Below are positions 1-7,376 of a stretch of 14,968 nt of DNA, piece by piece. The notes beneath the pieces are model-generated. The model was given only the letters and a program-made list of their open reading frames with translations. It was not told the DNA's origin and did no database searches. The translations under genes were made by a program, and so were the position numbers. Source of the DNA: JAFDVL01 sp043736395 (GTDB taxonomy: Bacteria > Acidobacteriota > Blastocatellia > RBC074); NCBI GenBank assembly GCA_043736395.1, contig JAYTCQ010000319.1, positions 1 through 14,968 on the forward strand, given 5' to 3'. Positions within the stretch are counted from its first letter, which is position 1; each line of letters starts with the position of its first letter.

Positions 1-38
1 CGGCGGCGAGAGAATTTATCGAACTGGTGAAGAAATAA
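1..38 (+). CDS. 3' tail of an unidentified CDS (partial)
   Basis: Reading in frame from base 3, the window opens with eleven sense codons (AAREFIELVKK) closed by TAA at 36-38. The Lys-rich, amphipathic end looks like a natural C-terminus, and the stop lies only 2 nt before a repeat arm that begins at 41, the arrangement seen at other gene ends in this window. The rest of the gene lies outside the window, so neither family nor function can be given. With so few codons it could also be a chance open frame. Confidence 0.35.
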   Translation, partial: AAREFIELVKK

Positions 39-40
39 AA

Positions 41-315
41 TGCAGAAGCCCTCAGGCGAGTCGAGGTCGCCGGTATGGCAGAAGCATAGACCACGGATCG
101 GGCGGATTACTCTGATCTGAAACCACGGAGTACACGGAGAAAGACGCGACAATTTACTCGACTGACATTTCCCGCTTCACTCAACAAACTCCGTGCGCTC
201 CGTGTTCTTCGTGTTTTATCAAACTCAGACCCGCGTAAACCCGCTTGATCCGTAAAATCCGTGGCCTATTTTTTTTGATTAGCGAAGGTGCCCTTACTTC
301 GTGCGGGCTTCTGCA
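41..315. repeat. REPIN-like inverted-repeat element 1 (composite)
   Basis: The outer ends are TGCAGAAGCCC at 41-51 and its exact reverse complement GGGCTTCTGCA at 305-315, an 11 bp terminal inverted repeat. The right arm (290-315) is nearly identical to the right arm of the element at 1516-1624, with one base different over about 26. The left arm has decayed beyond its first 11 bases. The interior holds a second palindromic repeat built on CACGGAG units, listed separately. I see no ORF of interest. It starts 2 nt after the stop codon at 36-38. Confidence 0.6.
91..268. repeat. Nested CACGGAG-unit palindrome
   Basis: The left part has CCACGGAT at 91-98, then CCACGGAGTACACGGAGA at 123-140. The right part has CTCCGTGCGCTCCGTGTTC at 190-208 followed by TTCGTGTTTTATC, and ends in ATCCGTGGCCTA at 257-268. 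The right half is the imperfect reverse complement of the left, in the same nested order: outer CCACGGAT arms, then inner arrays of roughly 9-nt units NNCACGGAG. The loop is about 45 nt. CACGGAG-type arrays are common between genes in many environmental bacteria. They may act as RNA hairpins or be passive mobile repeats. It sits inside the element with TGCAGAAGCCC ends, so either one repeat inserted into another or the two travel together. Confidence 0.65.
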
Positions 316-504
316 CTTCCAAAAACACAAAAAGCCTGGCGATCCCTCACGGTCACCAAGCTCTCTGTGTCACTCAACTTAAATTAATTAGCAATCGCCA
401 TCACTCACAATAACAGCGGTTGCTTTTCCGATTCTCACTTAACTCTTCTCACATTTTACCAAACGCCACGCTGGAAAAAAGGTTCCAAAAGTTACGAAAA
501 AAAA
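316..504. other. Gene-free AT-rich spacer
   Basis: No ORF with a credible start or ribosome-binding site was found on either strand. The tract is AT-rich, with several TCAC/CTCAC words at irregular spacing, and no -35/-10 pair I would defend. On the minus strand the oxidoreductase stop at 505-507 is followed at once by a run of eight T and, further on, by a weak GGAA/TTCC hairpin. Termination of that gene here is therefore possible but not demonstrated. Confidence 0.4.
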
Positions 505-1497
505 TTATGAAATATTGATCCAGCTGGATTGGCTTCCACTCAGGTCAATGGCTTCGATGATTTTCATATTGGCGACGGCATCTTCCAGCGGAGTCGGAAC
601 GGGCGTATTATTCAAGACCGCCAGCGACATCGTGTCCGTTTCTAAAATGTATTGATCACAAATGTCAAAACTGATTTCTTCAATTTCTGTACCGCGCTGA
701 TGCCAGATGCGACAAGGCTTGTCGGGTGGAGCATTGACCGGAATTTCAACTTCTATGCGACCTTCCGTCCCAAAAATATTGCAGCGTTGATACGAAGTCA
801 GTTGCGTCGAGCAAGTGAATGTCGCCGTCCCATTTCCAAAATCCAGAATTCCTGAAGCGATCCGATCTGTCTGAAAAATTGGATCACGTTCCAAGATTCC
901 AATGACTCGTATTGGCTCGGTGTCAAAGATAAATCTTGAAAATGAAATGTTGTAACAACCAATATCCATCATCCCACCGCCGCCGATGTCGGCTTTGTTG
1001 CGGATGTTATTTCCGTCGTTATTGAAGTAGGAAAAAAATGACTGAATCGTTTTTAGTTCGCCGATGCCGCCCGACTTTACGATTTCTTTGGCACGAATCC
1101 ATTGCGGATGGAGGCGGTACATGAAGGCTTCCATCACCTTTAAATTTGGATGCTGCTTCGAAGCCGCGAATAATTTTTCAGCTTCGGCGGAATTCAATCC
1201 GACAGGCTTTTCGCAGAGCACATGCTTTCCAGCTTCGAGGGCTTTGATTGACCAGGGGACGTGTTGATGATTCGGCATCGGATTGTATATCACATCAATT
1301 TCAGGATCAGCCAACAATTCCTCATACGAACCATAGGGCTTCGGCAATCCGAATTTGGTGGCGGCTACTTGTGCTTTGACTGAATCACGTGAAGCGATAG
1401 CCACAAGCTCCGTATGCTGAGCTTTGAGCATAGCCGGTATTACTTTGGTTTGGGCAAAATTTGATGTGCTTAGAATGCCCCATTTAACTTTCTTCAT
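505..1497 (-). CDS. Gfo/Idh/MocA family NAD(P)-dependent oxidoreductase
   Basis: This 330-residue protein has the usual family length. Family members oxidise or reduce a hydroxyl of a sugar, inositol or related polyol in the cytoplasm using NAD(P). The N-terminal Rossmann fold opens with KVKWGILSTSNFAQTKVIPA (about 3-22), an unusual version of the GxGxxA nucleotide loop in which S and N replace later glycines. The hallmark EKP in KHVLCEKPVGL (about 91-101) supplies the conserved Lys. The segment GGGGMMDIGCYNISF (about 171-186) is the family's central-sheet motif with the likely catalytic D/H-region residues. AAGGAA at 1504-1509, 6 nt before ATG, supports the start. An inverted-repeat element lies 18 nt upstream, between this gene and the acetyltransferase, so its promoter must be in or beyond that element. 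The substrate cannot be predicted; closeness to a sulfatase hints at glycan catabolism. Confidence 0.88.
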   Translation of the reverse strand: MKKVKWGILSTSNFAQTKVIPAMLKAQHTELVAIASRDSVKAQVAATKFGLPKPYGSYEELLADPEIDVIYNPMPNHQHVPWSIKALEAGKHVLCEKPVGLNSAEAEKLFAASKQHPNLKVMEAFMYRLHPQWIRAKEIVKSGGIGELKTIQSFFSYFNNDGNNIRNKADIGGGGMMDIGCYNISFSRFIFDTEPIRVIGILERDPIFQTDRIASGILDFGNGTATFTCSTQLTSYQRCNIFGTEGRIEVEIPVNAPPDKPCRIWHQRGTEIEEISFDICDQYILETDTMSLAVLNNTPVPTPLEDAVANMKIIEAIDLSGSQSSWINIS

Positions 1498-1515
1498 TAT
1501 TCGTTCCTTGTGTTT

Positions 1516-1624
1516 GCGGAAGCCTGCATGCAGTAACGGTGCCTTTACATTTGTAATTAGTGTCAGAAGTCATCTCAAAATTTCGCGTGAATCACTAGCG
1601 CCCTTACTGCGTGCGGGCTTCTGC
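1516..1624. repeat. REPIN-like inverted-repeat element 2 (GCAGAAGCCCGC type)
   Basis: The left arm at 1516-1540 and the right arm at 1599-1624 are imperfect reverse complements, about 21 of 25 matching. The right arm read on the minus strand is GCAGAAGCCCGCACGCAGTA followed by AGGGCG. It can form GCCCGCAC-gca-GTAAGGGC, with 6 of 8 pairs. The element fills nearly all of the 106 nt between the acetyltransferase and oxidoreductase genes and runs into the 3' end of the acetyltransferase, encoding its last residues and stop. Its right arm is almost identical to that at 290-315. Confidence 0.72.
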
Positions 1625-2170
1625 ATGGTTAATTGTTTTCCCCATTCGAACTAACGGAAACTGTAAACCGTCGTTGAGGATGTGAATAAATTCTTCGATG
1701 ACGTGATAGCCACGCGCTAAATACATTGGTACGCCAGAAAGAGTTGCACCAAGTTCCAAATGCTGAAAACCAGCCCCGTGCGCAGCGTGTTCACAGGCTT
1801 CAATGATTTGTGTGCCGATGCCGCGCCGCGCAAAATTCGGATGAATAAAAAATGCGCGAATGCGGGCGGGATGAGTTTTTGGATCAAGCAAATTGTCTTC
1901 GTTGTGCTTAGCTTGATCGCCACCGAAGAGAGTTTTGCGTTTACTCCAGCCACCGCAGCCGACGCTCTGGTTTTCAATTTCGGCTACAAAATACGTGCCA
2001 TCAATAATTAGCTGCGTATCAATTCCGAAAACTTGAATGAGTGCGCTCTCGATTTGTTCGTGAGAGTAAAATTCTGCACTCAAACCTCGCACCGAATCTG
2101 CAATCAACAGTTCCAGTGTCGGGACTTCAGCCAAAGTTGCCAATCTGAGAATTATTTTATCCGACATCAT
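1604..2170 (-). CDS. GNAT-family N-acetyltransferase
   Basis: This 188-residue cytoplasmic protein transfers an acetyl group from acetyl-CoA to an unknown amine. The acetyl-CoA motif A is clear: ARIRAFFIHPNFARRGIGTQ (about 102-121), with RRGIGT as the R/QxxGxG/A pyrophosphate loop. A C-terminal ARGYHVIEEF segment is typical of motif B. The start codons ATGATG lie inside the end of the sulfatase gene (14 nt overlap) and no good Shine-Dalgarno is visible, so translation is probably coupled to sulfatase. The last residues (about AEARTQ) and the stop are encoded by the arm of an intergenic repeat, so the original C-terminus may have been replaced when the repeat arrived. GNAT folds are recognisable but substrates are not; the sulfatase link may be only positional. 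Confidence 0.87.
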   Translation of the reverse strand: MMSDKIILRLATLAEVPTLELLIADSVRGLSAEFYSHEQIESALIQVFGIDTQLIIDGTYFVAEIENQSVGCGGWSKRKTLFGGDQAKHNEDNLLDPKTHPARIRAFFIHPNFARRGIGTQIIEACEHAAHGAGFQHLELGATLSGVPMYLARGYHVIEEFIHILNDGLQFPLVRMGKTINHAEARTQ

Positions 2171-3608
2171 CAGCAGGTAAATTATCTTGAAATTGATCCG
2201 TATCCTTAAATTCTTTTTTCAAACGCAGCAACTCTTTTTTCAAGCTTTCCATTGTTTTCGCATACGCCGGATCATTCGCCAAATTCTTCATTTCAATCGG
2301 GTCTTTCACCATATCGTAAAGTTCCCACTGATTAAGTTTATTGAAGTAAATCAGCTTGTAGCGAGCGTTGCGGATTCCGTAATGCGCGGCGACGTTGTGA
2401 TGACCGGGATGATAATAGCGGTAGTACATCGAAGTCCGCCAATCCTTTGGAGTTTTATTCGCGAGTAATGGAAGCAGGCTTTTGCCTTGCATGTCGGTAG
2501 GAATTTTGGCTCCGGCGGCGTCCAGAAAGGTTGGCGCGAAATCTAAATTCAAAACAATATTTTTGTTCACGCTGCCAGTTTTGATTTGCTTTGGCCAACG
2601 AACGACGAGCGGCGTGCGCAGTGATTCATCGTACATAAATCGCTTGTCGTACATGTTATGTTCACCGAGGAAAAATCCTTGATCGGAGGTGTACACGACA
2701 ATCGTATTTTCAGCCAAGCCAGACTTGTCGAGATATTCCAGAAAGCGTCCGATGTTGTCGTCTACGGATTGCACACACGCGAGATAATCCTGCATATATC
2801 GTTTGAATTTCCAGCGTTTCAAATCCGCGCCGATTAAATCTTTCGGCGGATCCATTTTTAAATCGCCCCTCGTCAAATCCGTATCAATGTGATTGGTGGC
2901 TTGTTTTGAAGCATCTGATTTGCCAATGTATTGATCATCGAATGTCGCAGGAATCGGCGGTTCATAATTTTCGTATTGCTTCCGATATTTTTCGGCTGGC
3001 TCCCAATTTCTGTGCGGAGCTTTGTGATGGTACATCAAGAAAAACGGCTTATTTGTTGGGCGATTTTTGATGAAGTCAATCGAGAGATCGGTGATGATGT
3101 CCGTGGCATAGCCCGTGATTTTTTTACGCGTGCCCATTTCAATCATGACTGGATTGAAATACGCGCCTTGTCCCGGCAAAATATTCCAATAATCAAATCC
3201 CGTCGGCGATCCATCATTTGGACGTTTCGGATCATTGCCGCCGAGATGCCATTTGCCAATCATCCCCGTGTAATAACCCGCCGCCTGCAAATATTTCGAG
3301 ACAATCGGCTGCGAATTATCAATGTGATTGAAAACAGGGACGCCGTTGAGGTGCGAATATTTTCCGGTGAGGATCACGGCGCGGCTCGGCGTACAAATCG
3401 AATTCGTCACGAAGGCATTGGTGAATCGCACGCCTTCACGTCCAATGCGATCAATGTTGGGCGTTTGAATTAGCTTACTGCCGTAAGAGCTAATCGCATG
3501 TGCCGCGTGATCGTCGGTCATGATGAAGACGATATTCGGTTGTTTGGTTTGCGCGGCAAGTGAAGGTAAAAACGAAAGTGCAACAATTAGGAAAATTAAA
3601 AATTTCAT
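2157..3608 (-). CDS. Secreted Cys-type sulfatase (type I, S1-like)
   Basis: This 483-residue enzyme of the alkaline phosphatase-like superfamily hydrolyses a sulfate ester, probably on a polysaccharide or glycosaminoglycan. Residues 1-20 form a signal peptide (hydrophobic core LIFLIVALSFLPSL, then AAQ), so it acts in the periplasm or outside. Metal ligands D32/D33 are in MTDDHA. The formylglycine site is C72 in CTPSR (72-76), the canonical CxPSR, followed by LTGKYSH with K83. GKWHLGG has K119/H121, HHKAPHR lies at 194-200, and TSDQG gives D309/Q310. Gln instead of Asn at 310 is common in one sulfatase subgroup. The enzyme needs a formylglycine-generating enzyme or anSME, and none is in the window. 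The gene lies downstream of OPT, separated by an inverted-repeat element, and overlaps the acetyltransferase. The ribosome site is weak. Family is certain; substrate unknown. Confidence 0.94.
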   Translation of the reverse strand: MKFLIFLIVALSFLPSLAAQTKQPNIVFIMTDDHAAHAISSYGSKLIQTPNIDRIGREGVRFTNAFVTNSICTPSRAVILTGKYSHLNGVPVFNHIDNSQPIVSKYLQAAGYYTGMIGKWHLGGNDPKRPNDGSPTGFDYWNILPGQGAYFNPVMIEMGTRKKITGYATDIITDLSIDFIKNRPTNKPFFLMYHHKAPHRNWEPAEKYRKQYENYEPPIPATFDDQYIGKSDASKQATNHIDTDLTRGDLKMDPPKDLIGADLKRWKFKRYMQDYLACVQSVDDNIGRFLEYLDKSGLAENTIVVYTSDQGFFLGEHNMYDKRFMYDESLRTPLVVRWPKQIKTGSVNKNIVLNLDFAPTFLDAAGAKIPTDMQGKSLLPLLANKTPKDWRTSMYYRYYHPGHHNVAAHYGIRNARYKLIYFNKLNQWELYDMVKDPIEMKNLANDPAYAKTMESLKKELLRLKKEFKDTDQFQDNLPADDVG

Positions 3609-3654
3609 AGGTTTTCGTTGGCATTAATAACTATCAAAAGTATCGCAGTCAGCC

Positions 3655-3840
3655 GTAGCACAACCAGCCATGGTTGTGACCGCCTTTGCAAAAGGCGAAT
3701 CTATTACTCGACCAACAGACTTGGCGGCGACCTGATTTCTCTCGCAAAGTTTGTCACTGCGAAGAAATTCTAAGCAATGTGAGAGATTAGCTTTTTTGCT
3801 ACGGCAAAAAAGCTGTCGCAACCATGGCTGGTTATGCTAC
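3655..3840. repeat. REPIN-like inverted-repeat element 3 (CACAACCA type)
   Basis: The terminal arms are 3655-3680 (GTAGCACAACCAGCCATGGT then TGTGAC) and 3815-3840, its reverse complement at 24 of 26 positions. The left arm folds as CACAACCA-gcca-TGGTTGTG, 8 of 8 pairs; the right arm has drifted, with two weakened pairs. Next to the left arm is a second perfect hairpin, CGCCTTT-gca-AAAGGCG (3681-3697). Inside the right arm is another one at 3789-3814. The right arm includes the last two sense codons and the stop of the OPT gene. The element lies between OPT and the sulfatase. A 65-codon open frame across it on the minus strand is merely translated repeat. Confidence 0.8.
3789..3814. terminator. 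11 bp perfect hairpin after OPT, possible attenuator
   Basis: AGCTTTTTTGC, a TACG loop, then GCAAAAAAGCT form a perfect 11 bp stem with a 4 nt loop, 18 nt beyond the OPT stop on the minus strand. The stem is A/T-rich and is not followed by a U-run on either strand. It is therefore not a classical intrinsic terminator, but it could stabilise the 3' end or slow transcription before the sulfatase gene. Confidence 0.35.
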
Positions 3841-6093
3841 ATCTTTGCTCGTTAGAATCTTTTCTCGTCCAGTCAAATACAATAATACAATCAAAATTAC
3901 AAACGGAATCAGAGACAACAAATCCGAATAATCTCCACTGAAAAAGGCGTTCGAAGATTTTGCCCAGCGTACGATTTTGTCATCGGTTTCGGTAATCACT
4001 CCGGCAATAAATGCGATGATAATTCCGGCAATCGCGCCGCCTGCGATGTAACCTGAAGCCATTAATACGCCCGGGCTTTGATCGGCTTGCGCATTGAATT
4101 CATCTTCGGACAAATTTTGCGAAGCGAGTTTTTTCCGCAAATATAAATCTACTGCCCAACGAATCAAACCACCAATAAAAATGGGCATCGAAGTCGAAAT
4201 CGGCAAATAAACTCCGACCGAAAAAGCTAGAGAGGGAACTCCCGCGCATTCTAAAAATACGGTAATCATCACGCCTAATAAAACTAATCCCCACGGCAAT
4301 TTTTGATTGAGAATTCCTTTGATGATATAGGAAACGAGTACCGCTTTCGGCGCGTCAAATTTTGGGACAGATGAACCATCTGGGCGTGTTTTGAAATTTC
4401 CATTGATGCCGGGATCAACCAAGAAAATCGGGGTTCCCTGATCGTTGACTAAATATTTTTTGGTCTCACCGTTTTGATCAGTATGATGCCAGACGAGATA
4501 AGAATTTCCGTCGGCTTGCGCGCCTTTGATGGGTTCGCGTTCTTTGAGTTCTGAAACATTCGCGCGTAGTTCTGTTGGAGCCTTCATCGGCATGTACACT
4601 GTGCCATTATCATTCAAGCGCAATAAAATCGGCCCCAAAACAATCGCCGAAGCGAGCGAGCCAAACAGAATTGCGATCTGTTGATATTTCGGCGTCGCGC
4701 CAATTAAATATCCAGTTTTCAAATCCTGCGAAGTCGTACCACCATTCGAACATGCGATGCAAACGATGGCTCCCACAGATAACGCTGTCACGTAGTAGAC
4801 TGGCGAAGTCCAGCCGATAATCAAAAATATTAAGCACGTCAGCAGCAACGTCGCATACGTCATGCCTGAAACTGGATTTGAGGACGAACCAACTTCTCCG
4901 GTGAGGCGCGATGAAACGGTGACGAAGATAAATCCGAAAATTACGATCATCAGTGCGCCGAGAAAATTCATTTGCAGGGAACGAAAAGCGACAATCAAAA
5001 TCATGAGCACGATGATGCCAACAATCACCCATTTAATCGGGATGTCCTGTTCCGTGCGGGAAGAATTCTCAGTAGAAGAATTAGATCTTGACAAGTCGCG
5101 TATACTGCTGCGAATACTGCTCCAAATCACTGGCATCGAACGGAACACGCTGATGATGCCAGCGGCTGCGACTGCGCCTGCACCGATGTAAAGCACGTAC
5201 GCGCTTCGAATTTCATCCGGCCCCATTTCACTAATTAATTTGGTTCCCGGATCAAGTGGAACAGTTAATGCGCCGCCGAAAAATTGAATGGCCGGAATTA
5301 ACACGAGGTAGGCAAGGACGCCCCCGCCAACCATTAAGCCCGCGATATAAGGGCCGATGATGTATCCGACGCCGAGTAACTCAGGGGAAATTTCTGCGGA
5401 GATCGAACCGCTTTTAAATGGCGCTCCAAAGATTTTTTCCGGCACTTCTTTCCAGAGCCGAAAAGCCGACATCGCAGATTTATAAGCCAACCCAATCCCA
5501 AATCCGGTGAAAATTGTTTTCGCTCCGATTTTAGTTTTACTGACTTCGGATTCTGAACCTGAAGCGATGGCCGCTTGCATTGATTCTTCATCCGCGCCAG
5601 CTTTCAAGACTTCTGCACAGGCCGTGCCTTCAGGATATTTCAGGATTCCATGTTGTTGCACGATCAAAGCACGTCGAAGCGGAATCATCATCAGAATTCC
5701 AAGTAATCCGCCGAGCACTCCGACCAGCATCACGTTAATAATTTCCAGATTAAAACCTAAAATCATAATCGCCGGCATCGTCGCTCCGAAGCCGAAGGCG
5801 ATAGATTCTCCGGCGGAACCAGCCGTCTGCACAATGTTGTTTTCAAGGATCGTCGCGTTTCTGAGTCCCACCTTTGCCAGCAGTCGAAAAATTGTGATTG
5901 AAATGACTGCGACAGGAATCGAAGCGCTCACTGTGAGCCCTGTTTTCAAGACTAAATATAATGAAGAAGCACCGAAGACGATGCCCAGCAGCGTTCCTAA
6001 CATTAATGGAATGGGTGTTAATTCGCGAAGTTTCACCTCAGCGGCAATGAAAGGGCGGAAGAGTTTTGATGGAGGTTTCGTGGAATTTTCCAT
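3832..6093 (-). CDS. OPT-family oligopeptide transporter
   Basis: This 753-residue inner-membrane protein of the OPT superfamily has well over ten hydrophobic segments across its length. Members import oligopeptides or metal chelates, generally driven by protons. Diagnostic stretches are ELTPIPLMLGTLLGIVFGAS (about 24-43), LENNIVQTAGSAGESIAFG (about 83-101) and, near the C-terminus, VPSLAFSVGVYLP and FIGGLIRWAVDLYLRKK. A soluble insertion at about 495-585 (NGTVYMPMKAPTE through LVDPGINGNF to PKFDAPKAVL) interrupts the membrane part. I recall a similar insertion in long bacterial OPT proteins, so it does not look like a foreign domain. ATG at 6093 is the sensible start, though no strong ribosome site precedes it. 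The last codons (V-A-stop) come from the adjoining repeat arm. Substrate is not predictable. Confidence 0.92.
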   Translation of the reverse strand: MENSTKPPSKLFRPFIAAEVKLRELTPIPLMLGTLLGIVFGASSLYLVLKTGLTVSASIPVAVISITIFRLLAKVGLRNATILENNIVQTAGSAGESIAFGFGATMPAIMILGFNLEIINVMLVGVLGGLLGILMMIPLRRALIVQQHGILKYPEGTACAEVLKAGADEESMQAAIASGSESEVSKTKIGAKTIFTGFGIGLAYKSAMSAFRLWKEVPEKIFGAPFKSGSISAEISPELLGVGYIIGPYIAGLMVGGGVLAYLVLIPAIQFFGGALTVPLDPGTKLISEMGPDEIRSAYVLYIGAGAVAAAGIISVFRSMPVIWSSIRSSIRDLSRSNSSTENSSRTEQDIPIKWVIVGIIVLMILIVAFRSLQMNFLGALMIVIFGFIFVTVSSRLTGEVGSSSNPVSGMTYATLLLTCLIFLIIGWTSPVYYVTALSVGAIVCIACSNGGTTSQDLKTGYLIGATPKYQQIAILFGSLASAIVLGPILLRLNDNGTVYMPMKAPTELRANVSELKEREPIKGAQADGNSYLVWHHTDQNGETKKYLVNDQGTPIFLVDPGINGNFKTRPDGSSVPKFDAPKAVLVSYIIKGILNQKLPWGLVLLGVMITVFLECAGVPSLAFSVGVYLPISTSMPIFIGGLIRWAVDLYLRKKLASQNLSEDEFNAQADQSPGVLMASGYIAGGAIAGIIIAFIAGVITETDDKIVRWAKSSNAFFSGDYSDLLSLIPFVILIVLLYLTGREKILTSKDVA

Positions 6094-6161
6094 AAGGGTT
6101 TTCCGGGGAAATAAATTTTGATTTTTACGGTTTACTTTCTTTAGAAAGTTCAGTCTAACAT

Positions 6162-6325
6162 GGCACGACTGGAGCGCAAGCGTCTCGCTTGCCGCGAGTG
6201 CGTGTAACGCTGCTCACGAGACGTGGTGAGGAGATTTCTTGCACTTTAGGGTTACAGCTCGCCACGGGCGTTTGCGACGCTGCGCTGGCAAACGGCAAGC
6301 GGGACGCTCGCGCTCCAGTCGTGCT
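6162..6325. repeat. REPIN-like inverted-repeat element 4 (GCAAGCG type)
   Basis: The left arm at 6162-6194 and the right arm at 6293-6325 are reverse complements at 30 of 33 positions. The shared end is GCACGACTGGAGCGC. The left arm folds GCAAGCG-tct-CGCTTGC (7 of 7) and the right arm GCGAGCG-tcc-CGCTTGC, where the changed base gives a G-T wobble. Between them are a CTCAC/GTGAG stem around 6212-6230 and a TGTAAC/GTTACA inner pair. Unlike the other elements, it lies between two divergent genes, in their shared upstream region. Open frames on both strands through it are repeat translations. Confidence 0.8.
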
Positions 6326-6497
6326 CCTGTCGAAAATATTTTCCTTCCTATATTCTGGAAACATCACCGATGATATGATCGTATGCAGAATTGGCGGGAC
6401 AACAGCAGGCAAAACCTGACTGCGAAGGTGAAGAGTATTTACAACTCATCGCATCTATTTTGGCTTATACGCAACACAATTTCAGGAGATTAATTTT
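6326..6497 (+). promoter_or_regulatory. Upstream region of the CxxCH protein gene
   Basis: This is the 172 nt between repeat element 4 and the start codon at 6498. A good Shine-Dalgarno AGGAGA (6484-6489) sits 8 nt before ATG and fixes the start. The tract is AT-rich (TTTACA around 6438, TTATAC around 6465) but the spacing between these is not that of a standard promoter, so I do not call exact -35/-10 boxes. Confidence 0.45.
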
Positions 6498-7241
6498 ATG
6501 AAAACCTTCAAAATAATTTTGCTGGCTGTAACCTTAGCGACCATTGCGATAGCGCAAAAAACTGCGCCACCATTGGATGATACGCGGCTTACTGTCCATA
6601 CATTAGTGCGTGAAGATATATTTGCGGGGTTTATGGAAAACGATCTCGAACGGCTGACGAGAGGTGAGAAAAACATCGAAAGCTTATTAGAGAAAAGACC
6701 AAAAGCAAAATCAGAATTGTTAGCCTGGAAGGCGGGTGCGACCTTGTATCGAGCTGCCATCGCGAATGAAAAAAATGATCGTAAAGACTTTGACCAAAAA
6801 TATCAGCAAGCTCTTGCGTTGTTCGATGAAGCCAAAAAACTGGGACCTGAAGTGACTGGAACCGCCGCTACCACGGGTGGAAGCTTTCTACTTTTTTCAG
6901 ATCGGTTGCCGCAAGAATATCGCGCTGCGTCTTGGGCTACTGCATACGATGCCTATCAGATTTTGTGGAAGCAGCAAGGCGAATTTGCCGATAAACTTCC
7001 AGTTCACATTCGAGGCGAATTGTTGGGCGGCTTAGCACAATCTGCGCTGCGTACCGGACGGACGAAAGAAGCTAACGAATATCTCGATAAAATTCTGACA
7101 ATGCTGCCGAATACGCCGTACGAGCCAATCGCTAAAAAATGGAAAGAGAATCCAAAGGCCGCAGAGAATTCCAGCATTGCGTGTATGACGTGTCATGAAG
7201 CAGGACGATTGGAAGATCGGCTGACGAAGCTTAACAAGTAA
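6498..7241 (+). CDS. Secreted helical protein with one C-terminal CxxCH heme c motif
   Basis: This 247-residue protein begins with a signal peptide (MKTFKIILLAVTLATIAIAQ, cut near 20) and is otherwise rich in Ala, Lys, Glu and Leu, with helical, TPR-like stretches (RAAIANEKNDRKDFDQKYQQ about 88-107; ALRTGRTKEANEYLDKIL about 178-195). The key feature is near the end: ACMTCHEAGRL, where C229-M-T-C232-H233 is a CxxCH heme c attachment site on exported proteins. No cytochrome c fold is obvious. Such a lone C-terminal motif could be a mini cytochrome tail or a redox or metal site. AGGAGA ribosome site and leader make the start secure. It is the only gene of its transcription unit in the window and converges on the enolase-like gene. 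I do not know a named family. Confidence 0.75.
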   Translation: MKTFKIILLAVTLATIAIAQKTAPPLDDTRLTVHTLVREDIFAGFMENDLERLTRGEKNIESLLEKRPKAKSELLAWKAGATLYRAAIANEKNDRKDFDQKYQQALALFDEAKKLGPEVTGTAATTGGSFLLFSDRLPQEYRAASWATAYDAYQILWKQQGEFADKLPVHIRGELLGGLAQSALRTGRTKEANEYLDKILTMLPNTPYEPIAKKWKENPKAAENSSIACMTCHEAGRLEDRLTKLNK

Positions 7242-7268
7242 CTGGAAACCTGCACTGGGAATGCACCC

Positions 7269-7374
7269 ACTGGGAGCGCCCGCATCCTGCGGGCGAGCCT
7301 TGGTAAGAAAATTAACTGCGATGAAAAGCAATCCTTGTGCGAGGCTTCGCCCGCAGGATGCGGGCGTTCCCAGT
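7269..7374. repeat. REPIN-like inverted-repeat element 5 (CGCCCGCA type)
   Basis: The left arm at 7269-7300 and the right arm at 7342-7374 are reverse complements except for one substitution and one 1-nt indel. Each arm folds into CGCCCGCA-tcc-TGCGGGCG (8 of 8), preceded by ACTGGGA. The loop between arms is only about 41 nt, so the whole element can also fold into one long hairpin. It fills most of the gap between two convergent genes: the right arm ends 2 nt from the enolase-like stop, and the left arm begins 27 nt after the CxxCH-protein stop. A partial extra copy of the ACTGGGA end occurs just before it at 7254-7260. It could serve as a bidirectional terminator. Confidence 0.85.
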
Positions 7375-7376
7375 AA

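Noticed and set aside
341..450. Recurring CTCAC/TCAC words before the oxidoreductase 3' end
   Set aside because: Spacing is irregular, there is no palindrome, and no gene start lies nearby to regulate.
2931..3473. 180-codon plus-strand open frame opposite the sulfatase
   Set aside because: The Arg/Ile-rich product matches no family I know and covers the sulfatase catalytic region; a shadow frame.
3624..3821. 65-codon minus-strand open frame between OPT and sulfatase
   Set aside because: It lies almost wholly within the inverted-repeat element 3655-3840. Such frames may be annotated as hypothetical proteins, but here it is translated repeat.
4340..4610. Soluble insertion in the OPT transporter as a possible fused domain
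   Set aside because: I recall a comparable insertion with the LVDPGING-type motif in other long bacterial OPT proteins, so it does not look unusual.
5507..6121. 204-codon plus-strand open frame opposite OPT
   Set aside because: Low-complexity translation with no motifs, lying entirely over the conserved N-terminal half of the transporter; a shadow frame.
6155..6419. Open frames on both strands through 6155-6419
   Set aside because: The open frames on the two strands mirror each other because the region is a palindrome, so neither is credible as a gene.
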